A DNA stretch of 64,000 nucleotides from Prunus persica (GCF_000346465.2 NC_034014.1:12371911-12435910), one strand, 5' to 3'; positions 32,899 through 45,252 are shown, counted from the stretch's first letter. Notes: generated by a model from the letters alone, not told the origin. Numbers and translations: made by a program.

Positions 32899-34539
32899 TG
32901 AAATTCCCTAGAATGGCCAACTAATCTGTTTCTTAATACTCAAACACCAAGGCAGGATTGAAATACTGTAACAATCCTATAAGCAAAAATTCCAGAATAC
33001 GCTATAGAATAAATTCAAATAAAAACGCAAACAATTGCACAAGGGATGTAACATCCCACATCGACCAACGAAGAGGGGGTGATATGCCTTATGTATACAT
33101 GCCCGCCTCCATCTAGCATGGGGCCTTTTGGGAGCTTACTAGCTACGGAGTCATGGGAACTCCGAAGTTAAGCGAGTTGGGGGATAGAGCAATCCCAGGA
33201 TGGGTGACCCACTGGGAAGTTGCTTGTGAGTTCCTAGAAACAAAACCATGAGGGCAGAGAGCGGGGGCCTAAAGCGGACAATATTGTGCTACGGCGGAGT
33301 CGATCCCGGGATGTGACAATTTGGTATCAGAGCCACTCTGTCGTGTGGTGCGAGTGTGCCGACGAGGACGTCGGGCCCCTAAGGGGGGTGGATTGTAACA
33401 TCCCACATCGACCAACGGAGAGGGGGTGATGTGCCTTACATGTACATGCCCACCTCCATCTAGCATGAGGCCTTTTGGGAGCTTACTAGCTTCGGAGTCA
33501 TGGGAACTCCGAAGTTAAGCGAGTTGGGGGCTAGAGCAATCCCAGGATAGGTGACCCACTAGTAAGTTGCTTATGAGTTCCCAGAAACAAAATTGTGAGG
33601 GCAGAGAGAGGGGCCCAAAGCAGACAATATCGTACTATGGCGGAGCTGATCCCGGGATGTGACAAGGAACACACGATATGTTAACGCAATAAAAAATCTC
33701 AAGATGAGGAAAACAACTGCGGGCACTATGCCAAAGAACAAATCACTATGAGAAAGAATACAAAAAGGTCTTACAAGTCTTCACTCATAAGACTAGCGCT
33801 CACAAGGTAGACTTGCCTACTCGCCTTTGCTACTCAACCCAACCAACGATCTTGTCTTCCTTCGTCAACAAGAGATGGCACAACTCTAGTCTCGGCTGTT
33901 CACACCTCAAGGCACGATTGCTGATCACCAACATGCATAATGCTCATGAACTCACACATATATGAAAAGATGATGATTTAATCACTCATGGAGGCTAACA
34001 AGGAACAGCCACATGAGTTTTCAATATGAACTCTTAAAAACCTCTCTGCAAATATTTTGTCGTTCTTCTTTTCAACGTTGCAGACACACCAAACAAAACG
34101 GCTAAGTTCTTTCTTGTATTACACGCTTAAAACTAGGTCAGAGACCAAAAAAAGGTCTTTTTAACAAATAAATTATTTCTTTAAAACAAATAAAGTTACT
34201 TAATTCAAAACCCCGCTGTAAAGACAAAAGAACCCTTTTGCTTAAATAAGCACCAAACTAAAGAATATAAAACCATCGTTAAAAACTCACTGATGTCTGG
34301 TGCTGGAGTATGTAAGGCTGAAATCATATATCAGTCTTATATATCTAACAGCCACTTTTGATGATCTTGCAAATATGCAAATATGAATGCATGGATGCAA
34401 AATATACCTTGGCATTGTCTCTGAGCCACACTGATCCAGGATAACAGGACGTTACTTGAAAATTGTAGGTTACACTCAAAGACCTACTCTATGTTTTTGT
34501 AACAAGAAATTGCCAATATACCAAAAATTGGTCCTAACA
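32899..34539 (-). repeat. 5' LTR of the copia element, interrupted by Cassandra
   Basis: On the minus strand it starts TGTTAGGACCAATTTTTGG and ends GGGAATTTCA. It spans 1,641 bp, of which 618 bp plus a 5-bp target duplication belong to Cassandra, leaving about 1,018 bp. The right flank repeats the TATAT target. Confidence 0.92.
33047..33664 (+). mobile_element. Complete Cassandra TRIM retrotransposon
   Basis: The LTRs are 33047-33318 and 33394-33664. They share the ends TGTAACATCCC and GGGATGTGACA and are separated by only 75 bases. The internal part has TTGGTATCAGAGCC, an initiator tRNA-Met primer site, and AAGGGGGGTGGAT, a polypurine tract. Each LTR carries a 5S-rRNA-derived core, including TCCGAAGTTAAGCGAG and AGGATGGGTGACCCACTGG, the pol III internal control boxes of 5S genes. 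TSDs are AGGGA (33042-33046) and AGGAA (33665-33669). The uninterrupted site ACAAGGGACACACG is visible in the 3' LTR near 26238. Cassandra encodes no protein and must borrow enzymes. Confidence 0.95.
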
Positions 34540-35756
34540 TATATATATATATATATATATAAACTAATCACGCAATAACACAAGAATTGTTAACTTGGTT
34601 GACTCAATATGACCTAATTCCCCCATGTATCTATGATATTCTCACTATTGAAGAAAGAGAAACGTTAAGTTTCTTCCCTGATATGGTTCCGGTCCGTATG
34701 TACATCTTCATATGTTATCTCGCTCCTTCCCTTATATGGTTATGATCCATTAAGTTCTCGTCAGCGTGGCCTTGGGGGATTCGAATCTTCCATTCAAATC
34801 GATTGTGAATTAAAACTCATTTTTAATTCTCCCTTATGTGAGGACTCAGTAACGGAAATCCTCAGGCTTCCACAAGTCATGGTTAACGAGCTGGCAACCC
34901 ACGTGCCATGACAACCTCAATTGACGTACAATAGGAGGAGAACCTAGTCAACTGCAATTGTAGTGTAATCCTTCTCTAGTACAATACTCTTTATCTCATA
35001 AATAGGGTACGGATGTTTCATGTCAAACCCCTAATGTGATCGTCCCAGTTTCACGTGATTTATACAAATATGATTAGGAACGTCTTCCTCAATCATATCC
35101 ATTACTTCGGATTGAAGATTCCCGAATCACATCTTAGAGTATTCTCCTTCTTAGACCATTACCTAGGGTTAGAACCCTTGTTGTACACTCACATGCCTCC
35201 ATGAGTAAATTTAAGACCCCAATGATACATATGAACCTTCCCTAAAAGGAGGTTGGTAATGTATCATCAAATGATCAGAGACGTACCCACAAGACAACTA
35301 GGGTGCCTCAGGACTAATCTACATTATTGCAACTATGAGTTCCTGTTTGAAATGTTGGCAATAACTCCATCCAAGAACTCTCAGTTGATCGATTTCAGTG
35401 AACTCATTATGTATTGAGCACCTACACAATTGTCTTAATGTCTCCACATGAATGACTTGAGACCAGTCATCCTCCCCAATTGAGCATACATAGTGTGTAC
35501 TAGTCTTTACAGTTTATCAATGCCCAATTGATAATCATATGACTAGGAACATTACGATTGAAGGTTTAGCTAGGATGGTCTCCGGAATCTAACTTCTTTA
35601 GATTACATCCTTTTAATCATAATCCAAGGACTCGTCGTTTAGAACATTTTAATTTCTTTGCCCTTATGAATAACCAATATGTATGGGTTATATGAAATAT
35701 CTCACAAAGGTTTCATCTCATTATTGGCTTTCAAAGTATATTTCCAACAATTGTGA

Positions 35757-35815
35757 CCAACAAAATAGACGATCACGGTGCTTCAAGAAAATACTAAAAT
35801 GACAACTATGATATA
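35757..35815. repeat. Fragment of the 5.5-kb MITE family
   Basis: ACAAAATAGACGATCACGGTGC, read in two parts with TTCAAGAAAATACTAAAAT, is similar to 5718-5762. The terminal repeats are not present. Confidence 0.5.
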
Positions 35816-36500
35816 TATATAGGTGTCGACTAACTAAAGGCATCGGTTCTACAATGTTAAAAATGGAAGTGCCGCACTGAATTGAAACCTCTTAGGTTTT
35901 CAATAACACTAGGCTTGAAAAACTTGGGCTTTCAAAAGAATTTAGTTGTTTTCCTTCTTCTTCTTCACGTCTAGTGTCGCAACTCACAGGCGATGGCAAT
36001 TTTCCCCGTGAGTAAAGGTCTTCGCAAGGATTTGACCTTAATGGGTCAAGTATGAATGATAAAAAAAAAATAAAAAAAAAGGAGTATAAGGACAGGTTCA
36101 AGGGAATTTTCAAGTATGGTGTTTGCTAAGGGGCGGGGATGGTATACTAATCCTCGACCCGAACCCGTAACCATTTAGAATATACATAATTTATTTTTCA
36201 TATAAATATATTATTAAGATGTGTCATGGTGGTACTACCTCTATAATGATAATCATGGCTTAGACATGTAGTTTTGACATGTATTAATGTTTTTTTTAAG
36301 TAGTCTAGATTTTTAGTTAATAAAAATTGAATTGATACATATGTTGTGCTCATAGTACTTTTTTCTTATTCAATAGAGTAGCTTTTATTGATTAATTTTT
36401 TTCATAATGGGGCAGGGATGGGGAATCCCTGATTTGAATATTGCAGGTATGAATGCATGAAGGGGGTGAAAATGCTTAACAGGGACAGGGATTGGAATGG
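35816..36500. other. Intergenic, no gene recognised
   Basis: A 73-codon frame at 35892-36113 has a hydrophobic start and a Cys-containing middle but no recognisable family. Runs of GGGATGGGGAATCCC type near 36410-36430 look like repeat debris. Confidence 0.35.
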
Positions 36501-37660
36501 TATACCCACCCCGATTCGATCCATTGCCACCACTCGTCGCTCGCTCTCACATCCTCAAGCCGCATCATCTGTCTCCATATTCAGGTAAGATTTCACTTTA
36601 TTCTTGTCTGATAGGTTCGTCTCAACTCCCTCTCATCTCCATCCTCTCAGCTCTCAATTGGTGCTGCCTTCATCAAATCGCAGAGCAGCTTGGGGATAAT
36701 TAACTCTATCTAAGCTCTCTCTGTATCTAATTAGGGATTTTTTGTAAATTTGAAATTAGGGTTTTGTGTGAATTCAAATTGGGGTTCAGTCAAGGGTTTT
36801 CGAAATTGAAATTGAAATTGTGGTTTGTCTATCTCAGATAGCCTGAATTTGTTGGGTACTGTGATTTCAAATAGAGTTGTGTTTTAAATTGAATTAGGGT
36901 TTCTGTAGATGGTGAATTGTGACGGTTTAGGGTTTATGTACATGTCAAATCTCTGTTTAATGTTTCCCAAATTACCTAGTTTCGTATCCTGGAAAATGTT
37001 GTCACATTCACACACTTGTTTTGCTGCATTTTGCTGCATAGATTCATTTCATGCATGCATAGATGTCTTTTTGAAATTATTTGGTATGAAGTAGCTGATT
37101 TTAGGTTATGTTTTTGGTATGCTAGCTGGTAGTTCTGTTTTTCATTTGGTATGCTTGCTGGTAGTTCTAATTGCATTTTGTTTTATTGCTGCTGGGTATT
37201 CTGTTTTACTGATTAGTTTCTGTTGCAGAGGTCGTAGAAAGAGTGGCAGTTCTGGCTGAGAAATAAAGATTCTCTACTGATACATGACCAAAATATCAAT
37301 TTCACCCCCTCATTTGTTTTCTTTTCTGGGTTAAGAAGTTTTTCCTCTTGTTTCAATTGGACCAATATCAAAATGCAACAGGCAAATCAGAATTACAGTA
37401 GCAAATAAATTTGTCTTTACTGACAGACCATAAAAAATACAGGTGGATGAGTTGAAGCAAGACCTGGGGGACTAGAAGAATCTAGCAGAGCATGTTACCA
37501 AACAGATTGCAAAGCATAAATTTGAAAGAATGTAATCCCACTGGCAGAAGGGGAAATATCGATACTATTTATTCTTGTACATTGAGGAAATACTTGTAAC
37601 TTAATGCAGTGGATTTATAATATTCAATAAATTTAAAAGATTGTTTGACTTTTCTTAATC
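36500..37660 (+). pseudogene. Gene-like relic or non-coding transcript unit
   Basis: The pattern of a plant gene 5' end is present. A CT-rich stretch ends in CCATATTCAG|GTAAGAT, long T-rich intron-like sequence follows, and there are acceptor-like sites before GAGGTCGTAGAAAGAGTGGC (about 37230) and GTGGATGAGTTGAAGCAAG (about 37442). The possible exons read EVVERVAVLAEK-stop and VDELKQDLGD-stop-KNLAEHVTKQIAKHKFERM. Stops break them, and I cannot name a family. It could be a decayed coiled-coil protein gene or an untranslated RNA gene. Confidence 0.3.
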
Positions 37661-38128
37661 TTGAGTGGTTCCTCCACTTGTGTTCTTGGACATATTGTAA
37701 GCTTTTAGATTAGCAAGTTAACAGGAGATAAATAACCAATAATAAAATGGTAAAGTTTAACAAATGGGTAATAAAATTCGATGTGTCATCTAGACTGACA
37801 AAATTCTGTGTAGCAAATTTGTTTCTTCAAATTACCTCCTATGTTAGCAAATGACATATTTTATGTGAAAATTTGACGGGTGGTTAGAGATGCTCAAGTT
37901 CCTAACAGCTGCAAAATGTATATTCCTAACAGAAACATGAGAGTGAACATTGGCGTCTGTCTAGTGCTTGTGCAAACTTGAGGATGGTGAACCGGGATAT
38001 AACTCGCTGCAATGACCCCAATTTACAGACATTGATTTCAGCAATCAATGCGTCCATTACTTACAGAGAGCTAGAGGGCTGTACTTCTCTTATAATAAAT
38101 GCACTTCTCAAGAGCAATTGCTAGAGCA
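37661..38128 (-). other. 3' flank and probable 3' UTR of the CCA gene
   Basis: There is no separate gene. Sequence directly below the stop at 38129 should be the 3' untranslated region on the minus strand. Confidence 0.4.
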
Positions 38129-41100
38129 TCATTCCATCCTCAAACGTTTAGAATGCGTTTCTCTCATCCACTCGAGGCATTCATCTGCAGTCGATGAGGG
38201 GCGAGCAAGCTGCCATGCAAGTATCTTTTGTTGCTGCCAAGTAAAGAATGCATTATTAGCATTTGAAGTTTCATAACAGTCTTTTTGGTACTGGAATTAG
38301 AGTATATAGCTTACCCATTCTCGGACAAGTGGTCCTCCAGATTTAAGTTGCAAAACATTCATGATATCCCTTCCATTCACTAGCGGTTTTACGTCCCAGA
38401 TTTTATCAAGACCTGATCCACCAAAAACAGAAATCAGAAAGGACATCCGAGCTGTTTCCCAAGGTTTAAACAAATCTTAGCATGGCAATCTACTCTGGAC
38501 TAAAAATACTGGTTAGGCATTGAGCACCAACGTTTGCACAAACTTCCAATAAGCATAGTCTCGGATTTAAGGCTACTCAAGGATCGAATCGAGGTCTGCA
38601 GTTTCCTCTAGGGTACCAAGGAATCCTACGGTGAATTCTTACCTTGCCTAGTCTATCTAATATTTTCTGCCAGTAATTTAATTTCTTTGTCACTTCATTA
38701 TTTACTTTCACCTCAGCTTCATATTTGCATTCTAAATCATCCGTAAATTGTTATTGTTTAGTTTTCAGTTTAGAATTGCTAGTCTGTTTCAGTAGCTGTT
38801 TTATGCATTTGAAACCCCTAGGCTGTCCTACATCAAAATTCTGAAAATGAAAAACATAGAGAACGTGTAACAGCTAATGACACCAAAAGATTTTCCAGTA
38901 TCAAAGCATTGGTTTCACAATGAGATCCTCAGTGACAGGACGAAACTGGACCCAAAGTATCAAGTAACCTGAGCAAACTAAAATAGATTGGAAAGTTGGC
39001 AGTTTGCAAAATAATTTCACAAGGAACTAACAAATAAAGCATATGCATATCATCAGAAAGGTGGGGTTAAAAGAGACTTCTGATACCTAGTTTAAGTACG
39101 GCATCTTCAGCTGCTTTAAACAAGCTTCTCCGCCTTTCGAGTTCAAAGTTCTTGTTCAGAAGATCTTCGGTACAATCGATGTTATGGGGATATACCAACA
39201 TAGACATCAGCAAGGCAACTCGCCAAAAATCTTTGAGTTCTCGTAGAAGAAATCCTGGATGGTTGAAAATGCAAATTGAACAATAAGAACAATGTCACCT
39301 TGCATAACATGGATTCCAAAATAACCTTCACCCCACGGTGAGGACACAGTAAGGTAATACCTGTCAAAACTCGGGGTTTCGAAGCAAGAGGAACATCAAC
39401 AAATTCTCTTTCCCAATCAACTTCGGTGAGTAGTACGTCCTCATTTGATGCAAAATAAGGAATCAGTGGCAAAAACTTCTCGAAAGCATAGTGTACATTT
39501 ATAACCTGTAACAAAGAAAATCGTAAACACATTTATAATAACTGCAGATTCCATAAGTCTTGATATAACCACCAGCTTAGTATGTCCACATAATATGAGT
39601 ACAACAGAGGGAGAGAAGTGGACTCAAACGTACTGTTTCAGCATCACTGACTTTTCGCTTAAGCGAGTCCCGGAAAATGTAGTTCACAACAGGAATCTGA
39701 AACTCAAGGACACAAATTTAGAATTGCAATACAAGCATGAAAATCAAGTGATGTTGACCAACTACATAATAAATAGCATCCCAGACATGCTAATTTTCAT
39801 ACATATTTTCCCGTGACATAGGATAACCAAACCCATACCTTCTTTGCTTTGTTATCTTTATACACGGTCTTCCTAAGTGGGAGGAACATAGCAGTATATA
39901 AAGCGAGCCTTCTTTGTTCATCCTGCATTCACATGTTAGAGGAACCATAATTCAAAAAAACACACATGAAAAAAAAAGAAAAAAAGATACACAAGCAGAA
40001 TTTGAATTATAACAATGATCATTCCATATCTACTAAAACAATGAAGTGAATGGAGGAAAGGCAAGAAAATTATTGTATTTCAGGTCCTCATCACTCACAT
40101 TAAAGGTAGAGTTCCCAATTAATTGAATAAGGTTCCATGTAGCATCCAAGTAAGCAAGACAAAGCCTGCATTAGGTCAGAAAGATAATCCATTAGCATGA
40201 GAGCCAGAAAAGAAACAAATGGAGGAAGGCAAAGATAAAAATTATAATGTATGCTAGGAATTGTATAAAAAATGATGCTTTGCATAATAGTCCTCAAACA
40301 TAAGAATGAAAGTACATTGGACTCATTGGCAATAAATCTAGTAAACAAAGTATTTCATAAGTCAAAAAGTACATTTGACCTGCACTCAAAAGCCATAGCA
40401 AAGTGTAGAATAAATTGCAGCTGAAAGGTATATTAGAGGAGCAAGAGTCTTTGACAGCCTCTAGGTGCAAACAAATGATCCTGAGCAGAGTATGTTGCCT
40501 GTTTAATTTGCGTATCTAAAATGGGTATATGCCAACTAAAAATTAAAACAATTTAAATTTCACAAACTGAGCAGAGCAGGGGCTTGTGACCAATTGTCAA
40601 CCACCCCAGAAACAAGACATAACAAAAATAAAAGAGCACGTAAGGGAAATAGAATAGATGTAACCCTCTTTACATTTTTAGACTCCTTATAAGACCCAAT
40701 GTATCAGTGTTTCATTTTCTTTATCATTTAGCCTACCCACCAATGTATGATATAATAGAAATAGCCATGCTTGGCAAATCCCTTTTTCTTTGGGTAACGA
40801 TACCTACCTGTCACATCCTTCCGATACTGCAGGCTCATACTTAGGGTGAAGACTGAAGACAACCCAAAATAACTTCAAATCACAAATGTAGGCCATAGCT
40901 TGGACAGGTTGATTTCCAGAGATCATGAGGTCAATCTGAATAGAAGGGAAAAAAGGGAAAAAAATGAACAGATAGATCCTTTGTATATCTGGGACGCAGG
41001 ATAATTTTTCGCATTAAACAGCAACAAAAGTGTCATCATAAATCAAACAATATTCAGAACAATCACCACTTGAGGCATAAAAAAAGGAATTTACTTCAGT

Positions 41101-42958
41101 ACCGATGCGCTCTCTGCTAATTTTAGCTGAGAGAGCAGCTTTCACTTCATCACACGAAGCTGCTTCCTTTAGTTCTTCATCTAATATGAATCCAAACCTT
41201 GCTCCTGCGCGCAAGAACAAATATGAATCCAAAGCTTTCATAACAAGACACTAATGAGCTATGACTAATCAGAAAAATCAGCTGTAGAGAGCTAGACTGT
41301 GCTATAAAATTAGAAAAATAGAATAAAATGACAAGTACCAAAACGGATAGCTCGAAGAACTCGTAGTGGATCATCCATAAATGTGGACTTTGGGGGTAAA
41401 GGAGTCACTATTTTTCCAGATTTCAGATCTGCAATTCCTGCAGAAGACAAATGAAACATTAAAACAAATAGTAATAATTATGGCTCTTGGTTAAAAGAAA
41501 AACTTCTAGAAAAGGCACCTAAAGAAAACTAACCTCTTTTGGTGTAGTCTTCAATTGAGCTGGTATTAATGTTGTAAAACAAGCTGTCCGACAAAATGAA
41601 ACCCCCATTAAGAACATAAGTTAATGCAATCAAATATATGAAAAGTTTGCAGAAAGAGAAGCTGATTTAATAATTACTGGATAGATTCTTAGGGACGAAA
41701 GATACCTGTTAATGGTTAAATCCCTTCTGTATGCATCCTCCTCTGCTGTGCCATATTTTTGCTGTACAATAGAAACAAAGTAACTTACTAATCATAAATT
41801 CAACACGACTAGACTTAAATTTGATTCGACCAGCTTAATTAACTCTTTGTCCAACTAAAAGGGGCAAAATTGCCTCAAACTTTTAGTAAATTGAAATTCC
41901 ACAAGATAAGAAAGTTACTCTTGATGAAGGGTGTCTAAAATATAGGCATCCTTATGAAACAGAACATCATGGGTGTTTTTAACTCATAAGACCACGAAAG
42001 ATGCCAAATGCCCTCATCCCATAGTCGAGCCTTAACATTATTCAAAACAATCGGGTTTACACACACAAACATTCTCTCCCTCTCTCAAGCTCAGAACTTT
42101 CAGAACCATATCATTAATCGTAATGTCCTACCAAAACGAAATTAAAATGAAGAGACTAACAAACTCTAAACAATACATAGATTACATAGACAAAAAAGGT
42201 ATTTACCACAGTAGGAATGCGACTATTCTCACAATACTCTTCACACCTCAAGTTGACAAAATCAATCCATGTATCACATATGCGCATCCTCGCCGTTTCC
42301 AAATGTTTTGATTGTTCAGGATTGCTACAACAACCAAAAAAAAAACACTTAAGTGGACTCTACTTAGATGTACATAGATGCTCAATCATAGATGCTCAAT
42401 GGCAGAGCCACATACCATGGAATAACAGCAATTCCTTGTGCCTCTTCCCCAACATGCAACAAGTAGTCCCTCACCTTTTCTACAAATTCGCTGCCTAACA
42501 TGTTATCCAAAGCGATATCAATGTCATAACAGTCCTTTCCCAGAAGCTGCAAAACCAAAACCGACCATTTTCAAAGCTAAATTAAAAATTTTTAAAAAAA
42601 ACAAATGTTTACCGGGAACCCATTTTCTCTCCATCCAAACATCACTTAAATCAGTACGAACCTTATCACGGACCCATCCGCCAGCGACACGAAGCTGATT
42701 CTGTAGGCCAAAATGGCGAACCGTTCCAAGCAGCCTATCGAATATCTTCTTTTCGGTTTCATTCAGTTCAATCTTGTCCCGCACTTGTACGGTAGGGCGA
42801 GACGGGACTGCCATGATTGCTCTGCAAGGAGAAAACACTAGGGTTTTCGTGGGAAACCAGGAGATTGTGAGGTTGGGATGTGGATAGCAGCTTCGACGGA
42901 GCTTGGGAACAAAGATAGGCTCGCAGCTTAGTAAAGCAGTTTGCAAAGCTACTCTCAT
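38129..42958 (-). CDS. tRNA nucleotidyltransferase (CCA-adding enzyme), 15 exons
   Basis: The enzyme adds CCA to tRNA 3' ends from CTP and ATP. Exons: 42662-42958, 42416-42546, 42207-42324, 41706-41761, 41534-41583, 41339-41437, 41095-41204, 40808-40935, 40099-40165, 39839-39922, 39634-39696, 39361-39505, 39087-39254, 38315-38412, 38129-38233. All introns are GT-AG and phases join, giving 572 residues. Class II nucleotidyltransferase motifs: GGWVRD (93-98), catalytic Asp pair in CYDIDIA (D107, D109), RRDLTINS (194-201), DDPLRVLRAIRFG (239-251) and ERIGTE (282-287). The first 48 residues are Arg/Ser-rich and look like an organelle transit peptide. A second ATG (42812-42814, Met49, MAVPSRPTV) could give a cytosolic form; dual targeting is known for plant homologues. 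No lesion is seen, so it should be functional. Confidence 0.95.
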
Positions 42959-44058
42959 GCTATGGATGAACTTTCAAGCCAATTTTCTTAGCCGAAACTA
43001 GTCAGAATCTCCTTTGTTTATATGAAGTTTCCACCAATATATTTTCCACTACACAAAGTATGTAATGTGCAACCCCTAAATCCCTAAATTAGAAAGAAAC
43101 AGTATTAAAATAAAATTAAAAGAATAAAAATTAGAAGGAGTAGAATTGAAGGTTAAAAATAAAAATAAAAATAATAAGAAGAAGAATTTCGACGAAGGTT
43201 TGGAAGAAGTAAGAAAGAAGAAGATTGGGGTTTAAGATTAAGAAAAACTTAGTGCTAGCAGCGGCAACAGTGGGCACAATGCTTTGCCTCTCAAAGTAAC
43301 AATAATAAATTAACAATTAAAATATATACAAAAGGAGAAGGCCACAACCGACTCACCACAACACTAGCGGCGGGAGATTGGCCGGAGTCACAAGGGCCGT
43401 ACCCAACACCCGCTCCGCTCTCAACAAATCCAGGCTGACTTACTTCCGGCGACCACCCGCTGCTTCAACTCAACAGAATCCGCTTCACGTGTCAACCCGA
43501 CGCTCTCAATCGTAGGAAAAACACCACGAGCATAGCCTAACCCCTTCCGACCTTGAGATTGAACCTGTCGTCCTCTCTCTCCCTTCTCTTTCTTCTTTTT
43601 TAAACCGAAATGCCACGTGAGGGGCAAGTGTTTAATTTAATGTCTAATGGCAAAATAAAATTCACTTTTGGTGTCAGGGGTTTATCACTTTTACTACTAA
43701 ACTCTCTCTGTGATTTTCAATTTGATCATTTTTGTCCTTTGGTTTCAATTTTCAAGCAATTTAAGGAGAATACTAAATTTTTTTAAGAGTCAACTCAACT
43801 ACATAAAAGTACCCAACCTTTAAGGGTTGTTTCAAATTATTACCTAACCTTTTAAATTTTTTACAAGCATATCCGAAGTCACATAAAATAAATAAATTAG
43901 TAATTATGTAAGTTAGATCGTTAGTTGAGGAGTTAAGTAATGATGTGGTTGCTCCGACGTGGCTTTTGCTGAGGTGGATATCACGTGGCTTTTTTAGTCT
44001 ATGTGGAGTAACCTAAGCAAAAAAGACCATGTCAGAGCCACCACGTCATCACTTATCA
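42959..44058. other. Upstream region of the CCA gene, no other gene
   Basis: The 5' leader and promoter of the CCA gene should lie in the first few hundred bases. The frame at 43421-43627 (minus) is basic and unstructured without family signature. I see no clear TATA box. Confidence 0.4.
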
Positions 44059-44485
44059 ATGTCACATTTGCAGTGTTCGTGTCAACCCGTTATTCTTAAC
44101 GGGTTGACACAACCCGACTTGTTAAGAAAACAGGTGAAAAATATCAAACATGAATACGACCCGTTACAATTCGTGAATCACACGAATGACCCGTTTCACC
44201 TGTTAATAATAATGAATATTTTAAAATTTGAAAAACAAAAACCCACTGTGTTTGAATATGGGTATTTCTTTCTTGAGCCAAAAACATTCCTTTAAACAGC
44301 CAACATCAAGAGAGAGAAGAGATTAAGGAGAAAAAAGGGAGTTATGAAAGGAAAGAAGGGGAGATTGCAGGTGATGGTCAAGATTGAAGGCTGGATGGTG
44401 GGGAGATTGCAGGTGATCTTCACAGCAACCTTCACAGAGACGATGCTGAATGAAAAGTTGCTAGGGGTTGGCTGCTAAGAATTGG

Positions 44486-44567
<82 letters not shown>

Positions 44568-44872
44568 GAGTGAATTTTGGAAGAGAGAAAGTTGAATGAA
44601 GAGACCCTCTCAGAGACGATGTTGAATGAAAAGATAATAGGGTTAGGAGGGATTTTTTTAGAATTGAAAATTACAAATTACCCCTGCTTAACGGGTTGGT
44701 TCGTGTATTTGCGAATGAGCACCGAAACGACCCGTTCACTTAACGGGTGGCTAACGGGTCAATACGATATCAACACGACATGATAACTCAAACCTAAATA
44801 CTGAATTTTTCGTGCGAATTCGTGTCGTGTTAACGGGTCGTGTACAATATTGTCAGCTCTAAGTAAAACCAT
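44059..44872. mobile_element. Non-autonomous repeat with ACGGGTCGTGT-type ends
   Basis: The left part reads GTGTTCGTGTCAACCCGTTA, and the right part CGTGTTAACGGGTCGTGT, an imperfect inverted relation with many inner ACCCGTT/AACGGGT copies. Such ACGGGTCGTGTCGTG elements are common non-autonomous hAT-like repeats in plants. No transposase is present, and the target duplication is not clear. A TA run followed by a GA run lies at about 44487-44563. Confidence 0.6.
44487..44563. repeat. TA/GA compound microsatellite
   Basis: About 11 TA units are followed directly by about 28 GA units. Confidence 0.95.
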
Positions 44873-45252
44873 ACCTAGCCACTTCTGCAACATCTTCTGA
44901 ATATATTTTTGTTGGAAGACGATATCAACACGATATCAACACGACATGATAACTCAAACCCAAATACTGAATTTTTCGTGCAAATTCGTGTTATGTTAAC
45001 GGGTCGTGAATAATATTGCCAGCTCTAAGTAAAACCATACCTAGCAGCTTCTGCAACATCTTCTGAATATATTTTTGTTGGAAAACGATATCAACACGAT
45101 ATCAACATGACATGATAACTCAAACCCAAATACTGAATTTTTCATGCGAATTCGTGTCGTGTTAAAGGGTCATGTACAATATTACCAGCTCTAAGTAAAA
45201 CCATACCTAGCAACTTCTGCAACATCTTCTAAAATATATTTTTGTTGGAAGA
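44764..45252. repeat. 166-bp tandem array, about three copies
   Basis: AGCTCTAAGTAAAACCATACC occurs at 44855, 45021 and 45187, a constant step of 166. Each unit holds the end of the ACGGGTCGTGT element, its flank, and the first ten bases of the neighbouring copia LTR (TGTTGGAAGA). The copies differ at a handful of positions. Confidence 0.92.

Larger units (their letters stand above)
26111..34539 (-). mobile_element. Nearly complete Ty1/copia retrotransposon
   Basis: It has two LTRs, TSD TATAT on both sides (inside a TA tract), a primer-binding site, gag, protease, integrase, reverse transcriptase, RNase H and a polypurine tract, in copia order on the minus strand. Excluding the 618-bp Cassandra insert it is about 7.8 kb. 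The LTRs are alike but differ by point changes and small indels, so the insertion is not recent. Several coding lesions make it non-autonomous. Confidence 0.93.
25884..35749 (-). repeat. Older LTR-like sequence split by the copia insertion (two pieces)
   Basis: The pieces are 25884-26110 and 34540-35749, now separated by the copia element. On the minus strand the right piece begins TGTTGGAAATATAC and the left piece ends AAATTCCCA. ATTG flanks both ends (25880-25883 and 35750-35753), a possible partial TSD. The interior shares order and wording with the LTR-like blocks at 241-2173 and 15442-17327, for example CACAAGACAACTAGGGTGCC and GACTTGAGACCAGTCATCC. So it is a distant relative of that family. 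The left boundary is uncertain. Confidence 0.45.

Noticed and set aside
33269..33466. Minus-strand frame MLDGGGHVHV type
   Set aside because: It is antisense to the Cassandra LTRs and internal region, which code for nothing.
43421..43627. Small basic protein upstream of the CCA gene
   Set aside because: It has no domain, low complexity at the start and no supporting signals.
44764..45252. CRISPR-like array
   Set aside because: Three 166-bp near-identical units without spacers in a plant nuclear sequence are an ordinary tandem duplication.
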